A DNA stretch of 6,164 nucleotides from positions 1 through 6,164 of the forward strand of contig DATELY010000079.1 in the NCBI GenBank assembly GCA_035276085.1, given 5' to 3'. The stretch comes from DATELY01 sp035276085 (lineage in GTDB: Bacteria > Pseudomonadota > Gammaproteobacteria > Steroidobacterales > Steroidobacteraceae). Numbering within the stretch: position 1 is the first letter of the stretch; each line of letters starts with the position of its first letter. Under the pieces are notes generated by a model that saw only the letters and a program-made list of their open reading frames with translations, was not told the origin of the DNA and searched no databases. Made by a program: the position numbers and the translations under genes. This document shows, in pieces, positions 1 to 5,987 of the stretch.

Positions 1-245
1 GGGTGGGGGCGAGAATTTACGGTCGAGGCTTACTCGTGCACCCCCCATCCTGTCCTTCTGATGTGCAGGGACGCACGAATGGCGCGGGCGCATGGATGCG
101 CAGGAGCGGCCCCCGCTTCGCAAGGGAAGGGACGCGCGCGAAGGCTCTCCGCGCGTGCTCATGCACCGAGGTCCCCGAGCCGCCTCCCTCGCCTTGGTAG
201 AATCCCCCGCCCGGGCCCTACACGCCCATTGTCCGTCGATTCCCG
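1..245. other. Non-coding leader region upstream of the carboxypeptidase gene
   Basis: No convincing gene is seen here. The short open frames have low-complexity Arg/Pro/Ala-rich translations with no recognisable motif and overlap one another. The first ten bases (GGGTGGGGGC) equal 6106-6115, inside the repeat at the other end of the window. Positions 110-135 (CCCCCGCTTCGC followed by AAGGGAAGGGACGC) resemble a shortened version of the palindromic element at 3459-3504. Two small stems are visible: 88-101 (GCGCAT, GG loop, ATGCGC) and 132-156 (ACGCGCG paired with CGCGCGT around an 11-nt loop). A promoter candidate lies at 195-203. No tRNA or other structured RNA could be recognised. Confidence 0.6.
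195..203 (+). promoter_or_regulatory. Candidate extended -10 promoter for the carboxypeptidase-ttcA operon
   Basis: TG-G-TAGAAT matches an extended -10 element: TG, one base, then a hexamer differing from TATAAT at one position. No good -35 hexamer is seen at the usual spacing, which fits an extended -10 type. Initiation would fall near position 210 and give a leader of about 35 nt before the ATG at 246. It is the only clearly sigma70-like motif I noticed between the window start and the first gene. This is a visual match only. Confidence 0.4.
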
Positions 246-1742
246 ATGCCCCTGTCCCCCTACCAACAACTCGAACAAGAGTTCAAGCGACTGTCCGCCT
301 TCCAGGGTGCCTCCGGCATCCTGCGGTGGGATGCGGCCGTCATGATGCCCCGTGGCAGCGCTGACATTCGCGGGGAGCAGCTTGCCGCGCTGGAGACGGA
401 AGCGCATTCCATCCTGACCTCGCCCCGTGTGGCGCGGCTGCTGGAGCGGGCGGACGCCAATGCCCAGGGCCTCGAGGATTGGCAGATCGCCAACCTGCGG
501 GAGATGCGTCGCGAACGCGAGCACGCCATTGCCATGCCGCAGAACCTCATTTCGCGCATTGCCAAGGCGACTGCGCGCGCCGAGGTGAAATGGCTCGAGG
601 CCAAGGAGAAGAGCGACTTCAAAGTGTTCGCTCCACATCTGGAGGAAGTCACGAGCCTCATACGCGACAAAGCCGGGATTCTCGGCAAGGCGCTCCAGCT
701 CGATCCCTACGATGCACTGGTGGGTGAGTTCAGCCCCGGACTGACCTCGGCGGAAATCGATGTGGTCTTCACGACGCTCGGGCGCCGGCTGCCGGGGCTC
801 ATCCACGAGGTGATCGAGCTGCAGGCGACCCGTCCGCCGCTCGAGATCACGGGCAAGTTCACCACGAGCCGGCAGCGGCAGCTCGCGCTCGAGATCATGA
901 AGGCGCTGGGCTTCCCATTCGATCGCGGACGCCTGGATGAGAGCGAGCATCCGTTTACGGGTGGCGTGCCCGGCGATATCCGCATCACCACCAAGTTCAG
1001 CCCCACCGATCCGCTGACCGGCCTCATGGGCGTGCTGCATGAAACCGGTCATGCGATGTACGACCTCGGCCTGCCGGAGGCCTGGCGCGGGCAGCCCGTC
1101 GGTCGCGATCGCGGCATGGCGCTGCAGGAAAGTCAGTCGCTGCTGATGGAAATGTTGATCTGCCGCAACCGTCCCTTCCTGCGTTACGCGCAGCCGCTGC
1201 TGCAGAAGGCGTTCGGTGCGACGGGTCCCGAGTGGGAAGTGGAGAATCTGTATCGCCTGCTGATTCGAGTGCGGCGCGGATTGATCCGCATCGATGCCGA
1301 TGAGCTCACGTATCCCCTGCACGTGATGCTGCGTTATGAGCTGGAGAAGGAGCTGCTCGCCGGTGAATTGCGTGTAAAGGACATTCCCGAAGCCTGGAAC
1401 GCGCGTATGGATGCACGCCTGGGCGTCAAGCCGAGCAGCGATGCCGAAGGGTGCCTGCAGGATGTGCACTGGGCGGTCGGTTCGTTCGGGTACTTCCCTT
1501 CGTATGCGATCGGTGCCGTCATCGCCGCGCAGTTGTATGAAACGATGCGCGCGGAATTGCCGCAGATCGATGAGGAGATCGCGGCCGGCCGCTTCGGCGC
1601 CCTGTTCGCGTGGCTGCGCGAAAACGTGCACAGGCTCGCCGCGTCGCTGAGCACGCCGGAATTGATCAAGCAGACGACCGACAAGCCGCTCACCGCGGCG
1701 GCGTGGGTGCGCTACGTCGAAGCGAAGTATCTGGAGTCGTGA
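246..1742 (+). CDS. M32 family metallocarboxypeptidase (thermostable/Taq carboxypeptidase 1 type)
   Basis: This is a zinc-dependent carboxypeptidase of peptidase family M32, which removes C-terminal residues from peptides and is normally cytosolic. At 498 residues it has the usual family length. All the family motifs appear in order: HPF at 235-237, DIRIT at 244-248, HETGH (the HEXXH zinc motif) at 265-269 with Glu266 as expected catalytic base, ESQS with Glu295 as the likely third zinc ligand, IRIDAD at 347-352, and GCLQDVHW at 402-409. The N-terminal WD..VMMPRG segment (28-37) is also typical. There is no signal peptide. One deviation is seen: the family's HES(Q/G) motif reads QESQ here, with Gln294 replacing His. 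The ATG at 246 fits the family N-terminus but lacks a clear Shine-Dalgarno. It is the first gene of the apparent operon, and its stop lies 2 nt before the ttcA ATG. The physiological substrate is unknown. Confidence 0.96.
   Translation: MPLSPYQQLEQEFKRLSAFQGASGILRWDAAVMMPRGSADIRGEQLAALETEAHSILTSPRVARLLERADANAQGLEDWQIANLREMRREREHAIAMPQNLISRIAKATARAEVKWLEAKEKSDFKVFAPHLEEVTSLIRDKAGILGKALQLDPYDALVGEFSPGLTSAEIDVVFTTLGRRLPGLIHEVIELQATRPPLEITGKFTTSRQRQLALEIMKALGFPFDRGRLDESEHPFTGGVPGDIRITTKFSPTDPLTGLMGVLHETGHAMYDLGLPEAWRGQPVGRDRGMALQESQSLLMEMLICRNRPFLRYAQPLLQKAFGATGPEWEVENLYRLLIRVRRGLIRIDADELTYPLHVMLRYELEKELLAGELRVKDIPEAWNARMDARLGVKPSSDAEGCLQDVHWAVGSFGYFPSYAIGAVIAAQLYETMRAELPQIDEEIAAGRFGALFAWLRENVHRLAASLSTPELIKQTTDKPLTAAAWVRYVEAKYLES
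1733..1736 (+). promoter_or_regulatory. Ribosome binding site for ttcA inside the carboxypeptidase gene end
   Basis: GGAG lies 8 nt before the ATG at 1745 and overlaps the last codons of the carboxypeptidase gene. It supports 1745 as the ttcA start rather than the farther upstream in-frame start at 1610, which would overlap the preceding gene by over 130 nt. Confidence 0.55.
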
Positions 1743-1744
1743 GC

Positions 1745-2677
1745 ATGACAGCGCTGCCGCTGCAAGCCGAGCCGTCGAACAATTTCAAACGCCTGCAGGC
1801 CCGTTTGCGCGGCCTCGTCGGCAAGGCGATCGATGACTTCCGCATGATCGAACCGGGCGATCGCGTCATGGTGTGTCTGTCCGGCGGCAAGGATTCGTAC
1901 ACGATGCTGGATATTCTGCTGTCGTTGCAGCGGAGCGCACCGGTGTCGTTCGAGTTGATCGCAGTGAACCTGGATCAGAAACAGCCCGGCTTTCCTGCGC
2001 ACGTGTTGCCCGACTATCTGCGTGGCCTCGGGGTGCCGTTCCACGTTATCGAGCAGGACACATACCGTGTCGTGAAGCGCGTGATTCCGGCAGGCAAGAC
2101 GATGTGCGGGCTCTGCTCGCGGCTGCGGCGCGGAGCGTTGTATCGCTATGCCCGCGAGAACGGCATCACCAAGATCGCGCTCGGCCATCATCGCGACGAC
2201 ATCGTGGAAACGCTGTTTCTCAACATGTTCTTCGGCGGCAAGCTCAAGACGATGCCGCCGAAGCTCAAGTCCGAAGACCGGCGCCACATCGTGATTCGAC
2301 CGCTCGCATACGTCGCGGAAGCCGATATCGAACGCTATGCGCGGGTCCGCGCCTTTCCGCTGATCCCGTGCTCGCTGTGCGGCTCGCAACCCAACCTCCA
2401 GCGCACGGAGATCAAGCAGATGCTGCGCGCTTGGGAACAGCAGTATCCCGGCCGCACGGAAGCGATCTTCTCCAGTCTGCGCAACGTGGTGAGCTCGCAT
2501 CTGGCGGACCCGAACATGTTCGACTTTGCGGGCTTGCGCGGAGAAGACGTGGATGACGCTGCCGCTCCCGGCAACGAACCGTGGGAAGAAGGACCTGTGA
2601 CCTGGGACGTGAGACCTGGGCAGGAAGCGGATTCCGACCTCAGGCCGCAGGCCGCAGGCCCCAGGCCCTTTCCATGA
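1745..2677 (+). CDS. ttcA: tRNA 2-thiocytidine(32) synthetase TtcA
   Basis: TtcA is an ATP-dependent, [4Fe-4S]-containing enzyme that thiolates cytidine 32 of certain tRNA anticodon loops. It acts in the cytosol with sulfur supplied by a cysteine desulfurase. The 310-residue product has the PP-loop SGGKDS at 46-51, the cluster-binding CGLC at 121-124 followed by SRLRRGALY, the GHHRDDIVETLFLNMFFGGK block at 147-166, and PCSLCGSQPNLQR at 208-220, whose cysteines (209, 212) supply the further cluster ligand. The ATG at 1745 is chosen because a GGAG precedes it and because the N-terminus (NNFKRLQARLRGLVGKAI) matches the family. The conserved fold ends near FDFAGL (259-264). The last 27 or so residues are Pro/Arg/Asp-rich and are encoded by two heptamer arrays, so this tail is probably not functional. 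The stop overlaps the next gene's start (ATGA). Confidence 0.95.
   Translation: MTALPLQAEPSNNFKRLQARLRGLVGKAIDDFRMIEPGDRVMVCLSGGKDSYTMLDILLSLQRSAPVSFELIAVNLDQKQPGFPAHVLPDYLRGLGVPFHVIEQDTYRVVKRVIPAGKTMCGLCSRLRRGALYRYARENGITKIALGHHRDDIVETLFLNMFFGGKLKTMPPKLKSEDRRHIVIRPLAYVAEADIERYARVRAFPLIPCSLCGSQPNLQRTEIKQMLRAWEQQYPGRTEAIFSSLRNVVSSHLADPNMFDFAGLRGEDVDDAAAPGNEPWEEGPVTWDVRPGQEADSDLRPQAAGPRPFP
2593..2620. repeat. Heptamer tandem array 1 (four units) in the 3' end of ttcA
   Basis: Four back-to-back 7-nt units are seen: ACCTGTG, ACCTGGG, ACGTGAG, ACCTGGG. They are in-frame coding sequence for the non-conserved TtcA tail. Because 7 is not a multiple of 3, gaining or losing a single unit would shift the ttcA reading frame. 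A 20-nt spacer separates this from the second array. Confidence 0.75.
2641..2668. repeat. Heptamer tandem array 2 (four units) next to the hydrolase start
   Basis: Four consecutive 7-nt units are seen: CAGGCCG, CAGGCCG, CAGGCCC, CAGGCCC. The array ends 5 nt before the hydrolase ATG and fills the space where its Shine-Dalgarno would be expected. It encodes the last residues of TtcA. The unit differs from that of array 1 but has the same length and copy number. Confidence 0.8.
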
Positions 2678-3189
2678 GCACCGAAGCCGCTCTGTCCTCC
2701 TGTGTCGTGTTCTCTCATGGCCAGGACGGCGAACCCTGGGGCACCAAGATCGTCGCGCTTGCGCAGGTCGCTCGCGACCTGGGTTGGCTCGTGGAGTCGA
2801 TCGACTATCGCGGCATGGACGATCCGCAAGCGCGCGTCGAAAAGCTGCGTGAGGCGTGCAAGTCACTTCCACCGCGTCCGGTGTTGGTGGGCTCCAGCAT
2901 GGGAGGTCACGTTGCGACGGCCGTGGCCAGGCAAGTCGATTCGCGTGGATTGTTCTTGATGGTGCCGGCGTTCTACATGCCGGGATTCGAGCAGTACACG
3001 CCGCCGGCGCCGAGCTGTCCGATCACGATCGTGCATGGCTGGCGCGATGACATCGTGCCGGTCGCGAACAGCTGGCGCTGGGCCCAGACGTGCCGTGCGC
3101 GTCTGTTGGTGCTCGACTCGGATCATCGCCTGGGAGGGGATGTGCCTTTCCTCGTTCATGCGTTCGAATATTTCCTGCAGAATCTGTAG
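2674..3189 (+). CDS. Small alpha/beta hydrolase, substrate unknown
   Basis: A 171-residue alpha/beta-hydrolase-fold protein, close to the minimal size for the fold and without room for a large lid. An early VVFSHGQDG (11-19) is the oxyanion-region HG. The nucleophile elbow is GSSMGG at 73-78, giving Ser75. HGWRDDIVP at 121-129 supplies the acid (Asp125, or possibly Asp126), and DSDHRL at 148-153 supplies His151, so the triad looks complete. No signal peptide is seen, so it is probably cytosolic. It resembles the short YqiA/Tex30-like hydrolases, but I cannot name the substrate. The ATG at 2674 overlaps the ttcA stop as ATGA and has no Shine-Dalgarno, so translational coupling to ttcA is likely. 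An in-frame GTG at 2581 would add 31 residues encoded by the heptamer arrays and is less likely. The lipoprotein gene begins 25 nt downstream. Confidence 0.85.
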   Translation: MSTEAALSSCVVFSHGQDGEPWGTKIVALAQVARDLGWLVESIDYRGMDDPQARVEKLREACKSLPPRPVLVGSSMGGHVATAVARQVDSRGLFLMVPAFYMPGFEQYTPPAPSCPITIVHGWRDDIVPVANSWRWAQTCRARLLVLDSDHRLGGDVPFLVHAFEYFLQNL

Positions 3190-3203
3190 ACCGTCCGGCC
3201 GGG

Positions 3204-3208
3204 GGAGG
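3204..3208 (+). promoter_or_regulatory. Strong Shine-Dalgarno for the small lipoprotein gene
   Basis: GGAGG, within a purine run at 3201-3210, sits 6 nt before the ATG at 3215. This is the best ribosome binding site in the window, and it supports the small reading frame as a real, well-translated gene. Confidence 0.75.
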
Positions 3209-3214
3209 AGACGT

Positions 3215-3427
3215 ATGATGCGTGCCATCGGGATGTTGCTGATCGTCAGCTCGCTCGCCGCGTGCAGCAGCAAGCAAGAAGAGCAGGCCGAAGCGCCACC
3301 CATGAAAGTCGAAGACACGGCGTTCGGCGACATGACGCAGACGATGGAGCGCGCCAAAGCGGTGGAGGGAACCACGATGCAGCACAAGGAAGACGTGGAT
3401 AAGGCGCTCGAAGCGGATGGCGGGTGA
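3215..3427 (+). CDS. Small predicted lipoprotein, uncharacterised
   Basis: This 70-residue protein has a classic short lipoprotein signal: Met-Met-Arg, a hydrophobic stretch (IGMLLIVSSLA, 5-15) and the lipobox LAAC with Cys17 as the lipidated residue. Ser-Ser follows the cysteine rather than Asp, so by the +2 rule it would be sorted to the outer membrane. The mature part is about 54 residues, highly charged and Glu/Lys-rich. Its stretch DTAFGDMTQTMERAKAVEG (35-53) and the following segment to residue 68 could form an amphipathic helix. No known domain is recognised. The start at 3215 is set by the GGAGG at 3204-3208; the ATG at 3218 is a possible alternative. It is probably co-transcribed with the hydrolase gene 25 nt upstream and may be a minor structural or accessory envelope protein, which is inference. 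Confidence 0.82.
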   Translation: MMRAIGMLLIVSSLAACSSKQEEQAEAPPMKVEDTAFGDMTQTMERAKAVEGTTMQHKEDVDKALEADGG

Positions 3428-3458
3428 TGGTGGTGTGGCTGCACAGCTGTTGGGTCAA

Positions 3459-3504
3459 GCGTCCCTTCCCCCGCTGCGCTTGCGCTCCGCAGGGGAGGGG
3501 ACGC
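3459..3504. repeat. Imperfect palindromic G/C element between the lipoprotein gene and plsB
   Basis: Two 21-nt arms (3459-3479 and 3484-3504) around a TTGC loop pair at 17 of 21 positions; the outer GCGTCCC/GGGACGC pairs perfectly. The core CCCCCGCTGCGC and GCAGGGGAGGG also occurs in the right-end repeat (6011-6031), where the two halves are joined without the 11 extra bases present here. It therefore looks like a member of a dispersed REP-like family. In RNA it would form a stable hairpin and could attenuate transcription or protect the 3' end of the upstream message. There is no T-tract, so it is not a textbook rho-independent terminator. Confidence 0.7.
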
Positions 3505-3536
3505 ACTGATCAACGGCACCGCAGATCGATCCACTG

Positions 3537-5987
3537 ATGCTTGCGCTTCTGCGTTGGTTCCTCGGAGCGTGGACACGGCCGCGTGTGCTGCCCGAGGACG
3601 CATCGGAGCGCTACGGGCGCTCGGGTCGCTTCGTGTGCTACGTAATGGAAACGCACGGTGTTGCGGACCTCGTGGTGCTGCAGCAGGTGTGCGAGAAATC
3701 GCGAATGCCGCCGCCTTCCGACCCTGCAAGCGCGTTGTTGACGAAGCGTGCCGCACACCTCGAAGCACGCGACGGCGTCTGGCTCTTCCTCGAACAGCGG
3801 CGCGGCTTCTGGGGCGACCGCATCGACCGGCGCATTCCCACTGTGCTGCATGACTTCGTGCAGCGTTGCGGGACCGATCCGCAGTACGAGATCGAATTCG
3901 TGCCCGTGAACGTGTTCTGGGGACGCGCTCCAGACAAAGAAGCTTCCTGGCTACGTGTATTGCTCGCGGAGAACTGGGATCGGGCGGGCCGACTCCGCAG
4001 GATGCTCTCGGTCCTGGTGAACGGTCGCAATCTCTTCGTGCAGTTCGGCGATCACGTTTCGTTGCGAGAGGTCGTGACCAGCGCGCCCACCTCGGCGCGG
4101 GCCGTGCGTCGCCTGACGCGCGTATTGCGTACGGCATTGCGCGCGCAGCGTGCGGCCATGATCGGGCCGGACCTGTCTCACCGCCGCACGATCGTCACGC
4201 AAGTGTTGCGCACGCAGGCCGTGCGGCAGGCCGTCGCCGACGAGATGCGTACTCGCAAGTTGACGCGCAGGCAGGCGTTGGAGCTGGCGCAGTCCTACGC
4301 GTACGAGATCGCTGCGAATTACTCGCCCATCTTCGTCGCCTTGATGGCGCGTGCGCTCACGACACTCTGGAACCGGCTGTACGACGGCGTCGAGCTGCAC
4401 AACCTCGACAATCTCCATGCGATCGGCGAGGGCAACGAGATCGTGTTCGTGCCCTGCCATCGCAGTCACATGGACTATCTGCTGCTCTCGTACATCATCT
4501 ATTACAACGGTTACGCAGTGCCGCACATCGCGGCTGGCATCAACCTGAACATGCCGGGCATGGGCCCGTTCCTGCGGCGTGGCGGCGCGTTCTTCATCCG
4601 CCGCAGCTTCCGCGGCAACACGCTCTACACGATGGTCTTCATGAAGTACCTCGGCCTGATGATAGCTCGCGGGCACTCCATCGAATACTTCATCGAAGGC
4701 GGACGCAGTCGCACGGGCAGGCTGTTGCAACCCAAGACCGGCATGCTGTCGATGACGGTACGCAGTTATCTGCGCGATCCGCGCCGGCCTGTCGTGTTTC
4801 TCCCGGTCTATTTCGGCTACGAGCGCCTCGTCGAGGGCAAGACCTACATCAACGAGCTGTCCGGCAAGCCCAAGGAGAAGGAATCCATTTTCATGATGCT
4901 GCGCACGTTACCGGCCCTGCGGCAGCGCTTCGGTAAAGTACACGTGAGCCTGGGTGCGCCGATTCATCTCGATGAAGTGCTCGCCCGGCATCGTCCGGCG
5001 GAGGCGGTGAACGATCGCAGCGATCGACCGGCATGGCTGAATGCCGCCGTCGATGAGCTGGCCGTGCGCACCATGACCCACATCAACAGCGCGGCGGCCG
5101 TGACGCCCATCAACCTCATCGCCCTCGTCCTGCTCGCGACGCCGAAGCAAAGCATGATGGTCAGCGACTTGTCGCAGCAGCTCGAGCTCTACGCCGCGCT
5201 GCTGCGTCAGGAGCCGTACTCGCCGTACGTTCAGGTCACGACGCTCGATGGCGCTTCCATGATCCGCCACGGGGAAGCGCTCGGTGTGCTGCAGCGACAG
5301 ACGCATGCGCTGGGCGATGTGGTGCGCATGACGGAGGAGAACTCCGTGCTGATGACCTACTTCCGCAACAACGTCATGCACCTGGTCGCGATGCCCTCGC
5401 TCATGGCGTGCTGCTTCTTGAACAATCGCACGCTGAGCACGCGCGACATCCAGCGGCTGGCGTGGCGCATCTATCCGTATGTGCGGGACGAGCTGTTCCT
5501 GCGCTGGGACGAGAGTGAGATCGACCAGATCGTGCGCTCGACGCTGGAGGATCTCTGCAACCACGGTCTGTTGGAGCGCATCGCGGAGAGCGATGAGTGG
5601 CGCCGGCCCGTCACGGGCTCGCGCCAGGCCGTGCAGTTGTCGGTGCTGGCCCAGGTGACGGTGCAGATCATTGAGCGCTACTACCTCGCGATCTCGCTGC
5701 TGACCGATGCCGGTAGCGGCAAGATGACGCAGGACGCGCTGGAATCCCAATGCCAGTTGATGGCGCAGCGCATGTCGCTGCTCTACGAGCTGAACTCACC
5801 CGAGTTCTTCGACCGATCCTTGTTCAAGAACTTCATCGACCTGCTGCGCGCACGCAATGTGCTCGGCCTGAATGCGGAGGCCAAGCTCACCTACACGGGT
5901 GAGACACTCGCGGCGATCCAGGGCGATGCGCAGCTCGTGCTGCACGAGCAGATTCGCAATAGCGTGCTGCAGGTGACGCAGCGCTGA
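3537..5987 (+). CDS. plsB: Glycerol-3-phosphate 1-O-acyltransferase PlsB
   Basis: PlsB transfers an acyl chain from acyl-CoA or acyl-ACP to the sn-1 position of glycerol-3-phosphate, making lysophosphatidate, the first step of phospholipid synthesis. It sits at the inner membrane. The product has 816 residues; E. coli PlsB has about 807. All four acyltransferase blocks are present: PCHRSHMD at 306-313 (HX4D, His308 and Asp313), GGAFFIRRSFRGN at 349-361, FIEGGRSRTGR at 385-395, and FLPVYFGYER at 421-430. EIAANYSPI and TLWNRLYDG upstream, and IAAGINLN and KPKEKES between or after the blocks, are also PlsB-typical. The N-terminus begins with a hydrophobic, Trp-containing segment. An in-frame TGA at 3507 leaves ATG 3537 as the first conventional start. 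No Shine-Dalgarno precedes it and no clear promoter was found in the 109-nt gap. The last 43 nt recur in reverse at the right end of the window. Confidence 0.97.
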   Translation: MLALLRWFLGAWTRPRVLPEDASERYGRSGRFVCYVMETHGVADLVVLQQVCEKSRMPPPSDPASALLTKRAAHLEARDGVWLFLEQRRGFWGDRIDRRIPTVLHDFVQRCGTDPQYEIEFVPVNVFWGRAPDKEASWLRVLLAENWDRAGRLRRMLSVLVNGRNLFVQFGDHVSLREVVTSAPTSARAVRRLTRVLRTALRAQRAAMIGPDLSHRRTIVTQVLRTQAVRQAVADEMRTRKLTRRQALELAQSYAYEIAANYSPIFVALMARALTTLWNRLYDGVELHNLDNLHAIGEGNEIVFVPCHRSHMDYLLLSYIIYYNGYAVPHIAAGINLNMPGMGPFLRRGGAFFIRRSFRGNTLYTMVFMKYLGLMIARGHSIEYFIEGGRSRTGRLLQPKTGMLSMTVRSYLRDPRRPVVFLPVYFGYERLVEGKTYINELSGKPKEKESIFMMLRTLPALRQRFGKVHVSLGAPIHLDEVLARHRPAEAVNDRSDRPAWLNAAVDELAVRTMTHINSAAAVTPINLIALVLLATPKQSMMVSDLSQQLELYAALLRQEPYSPYVQVTTLDGASMIRHGEALGVLQRQTHALGDVVRMTEENSVLMTYFRNNVMHLVAMPSLMACCFLNNRTLSTRDIQRLAWRIYPYVRDELFLRWDESEIDQIVRSTLEDLCNHGLLERIAESDEWRRPVTGSRQAVQLSVLAQVTVQIIERYYLAISLLTDAGSGKMTQDALESQCQLMAQRMSLLYELNSPEFFDRSLFKNFIDLLRARNVLGLNAEAKLTYTGETLAAIQGDAQLVLHEQIRNSVLQVTQR

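Noticed and set aside
159..1631. Long 490-codon open frame on the minus strand opposite the carboxypeptidase gene
   Set aside because: It is the antisense shadow of a gene with all M32 motifs; its translation is His/Arg/Gln-rich with no recognisable domain, as is common opposite GC-rich genes.
1610..1744. Upstream in-frame start for ttcA
   Set aside because: It would overlap the carboxypeptidase gene by over 130 nt and add residues unlike TtcA; the ATG at 1745 has a GGAG at suitable spacing.
2593..2668. CRISPR-like array
   Set aside because: The units are 7 nt and contiguous, without spacers, and lie in coding sequence; no cas genes are present.
2581..2673. GTG start at 2581 for the alpha/beta hydrolase
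   Set aside because: The extra 31 residues are encoded by the heptamer arrays and have no Shine-Dalgarno; the hydrolase fold begins just after the ATG at 2674.
3459..3504. Rho-independent terminator
   Set aside because: The hairpin is strong but no T-tract follows on either strand, so it is listed as a palindromic repeat only.
2863..4137. Minus-strand 424-codon open frame crossing the hydrolase, lipoprotein and plsB genes
   Set aside because: It runs across three supported genes and an intergenic palindrome, with an Arg/Ser/Pro-rich translation and no motifs.
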